This document shows positions 63,531 to 64,000 of a stretch of DNA of 64,000 nucleotides, piece by piece. The notes below the pieces were generated by a model. That model had not been told where the DNA came from. It ran no database searches and saw nothing but the letters and a program-made list of their open reading frames with translations. The stretch covers positions 382,656 through 446,655 of the forward strand of contig NZ_LN852693.1 in the NCBI RefSeq assembly GCF_001244545.1, read 5' to 3'. Both the position numbers and the translations under genes were made by a program. Within the stretch, counting starts at the first letter, position 1. Every line of letters begins with the position of its first letter. This stretch comes from Candidatus Stoquefichus sp. SB1. Lineage in GTDB: Bacteria > Bacillota_I > Bacilli_A > Erysipelotrichales > Coprobacillaceae.

Positions 63531-63983
63531 TTATATACTGTCTCTATCATTGTATTTATTTTCTTTTTCTTCTCTTATTAAACTAAAAATTTCAGATTTG
63601 TCAATAGTTTCTAGCATATCTTCACTCATTTTTACAACATTTTGTCTAAAATCAATAGCTTCTTGCTTAAATGCATCCATATCTTTTGATAAACCACGAA
63701 CATATTCCATTGATTCTTTCAAAATCATATTGGCATTCTTTTTGGCTTTTTCAATTAACTCACTTGCCTCTTTTAAAGCCAATCGAGCAATTTCTTCATT
63801 TGTTTTTTCATGAACAGTCACTTGTTTTGTAAGCAGGGTGTTTTGTTCTTTAAGCATTTCTAAATCATTTTCTAATGATTGAATAGTTTCTTTTTGTTGT
63901 TGAATTTGTTCTTTCAATTCATTAATACGATCATCGACTTCAAGAATGTTGTACCCTCGAAATTGCTTATCAAATTGTTCCAC
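63531..63983 (-). CDS. divIVA: DivIVA-family division/polarity protein
   Basis: A 150-residue coiled-coil protein. The N-terminal motif FDKQFRGYNILEVDDRINEL corresponds to the DivIVA membrane-binding head, although the usual first residues are shortened. A long coiled coil (about 20-60) and a second helical segment (ARLALKEASELIEKAKKNANMILKE in part) follow. It marks curved membrane at poles and septa. The GTG at 63983 has AGGTGG five bases upstream; an in-frame GTG three codons earlier is part of that site. The divIVA-ileS order is conserved in Firmicutes. A TAA just upstream (63998-64000) may end the preceding gene. Confidence 0.88.
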   Translation of the reverse strand: MEQFDKQFRGYNILEVDDRINELKEQIQQQKETIQSLENDLEMLKEQNTLLTKQVTVHEKTNEEIARLALKEASELIEKAKKNANMILKESMEYVRGLSKDMDAFKQEAIDFRQNVVKMSEDMLETIDKSEIFSLIREEKENKYNDRDSI

Positions 63984-64000
63984 ATCTTCCACCTCACTTA

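Overview
The window looks like chromosome from a low-GC, spore-forming Gram-positive bacterium. The base composition is strongly AT-rich. Shine-Dalgarno sites are of the AAAGGAGG type, CIRCE/HrcA sites and a T-box are present, and gene order follows the Bacillus pattern in two blocks: rsmE-x-mtaB-..-rpsU-yqfC, and priA-rsmB-rlmN-prpC-prkC-rsgA-rpe-thiN. A YqfC-like fragment and a CotD-like coat protein point to sporulation. An anaerobic gut lineage of the Erysipelotrichia/Coprobacillaceae type is my best guess; this is inference, since no rRNA is present.

Layout. 1-8.6 kb (minus strand): sporulation fragment, rpsU, an AT-rich gap holding a two-repeat CRISPR remnant, deoC, a divergent MurE-like ligase, mtaB, an unknown gene, rsmE, and clpB under two CIRCE operators. 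8.7-13.9 kb (plus): a five-gene operon that reads as a vanG/vanL-type D-Ala-D-Ser cell-wall cluster: ligase, VanXY-type peptidase, then a serine racemase split into a membrane gene and a racemase gene, then a membrane-anchored VanY. No vanR/vanS is seen. 13.9-15.0 kb: a 12-repeat CRISPR array with type I-B-like repeat and spacer sizes, no cas genes, read most plausibly on the minus strand. 15-25.8 kb (minus): gmk/priA to degV housekeeping operon with the PrkC/PrpC kinase-phosphatase pair. 25.8-32.5 kb: rqcH, cotD-like, pgeF, nnr, a secreted NlpC/P60 hydrolase with Ig-like repeats, a small membrane protein. 32.5-37 kb: complete liv branched-chain amino-acid ABC operon. 37-41 kb: a large FtsX-type ABC exporter. 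41-46.4 kb: phosphoesterase, then ktrAB potassium uptake joined to two flavoproteins. 46.5-51.5 kb: yebC, an MBL hydrolase, and a PadR-DUF2812-DUF2812 module with paired palindromic operators. 51.5-64 kb: groESL with two CIRCE sites, malic enzyme, manA, assorted small enzymes, a PBP5-type carboxypeptidase, an EamA transporter, ileS with its T-box, and divIVA.

The most notable system is the van-like operon. Its promoter carries an 11-bp-period tandem motif (CTTAAG-N5-CTTAA) that recurs, in perfect form, upstream of the NlpC/P60 hydrolase 23 kb away. This suggests that one OmpR/CiaR-type response regulator encoded elsewhere controls both cell-wall loci. The CRISPR array begins exactly where this operon ends: a decayed repeat overlaps the vanY stop codon and the operon terminator occupies the last spacer position.
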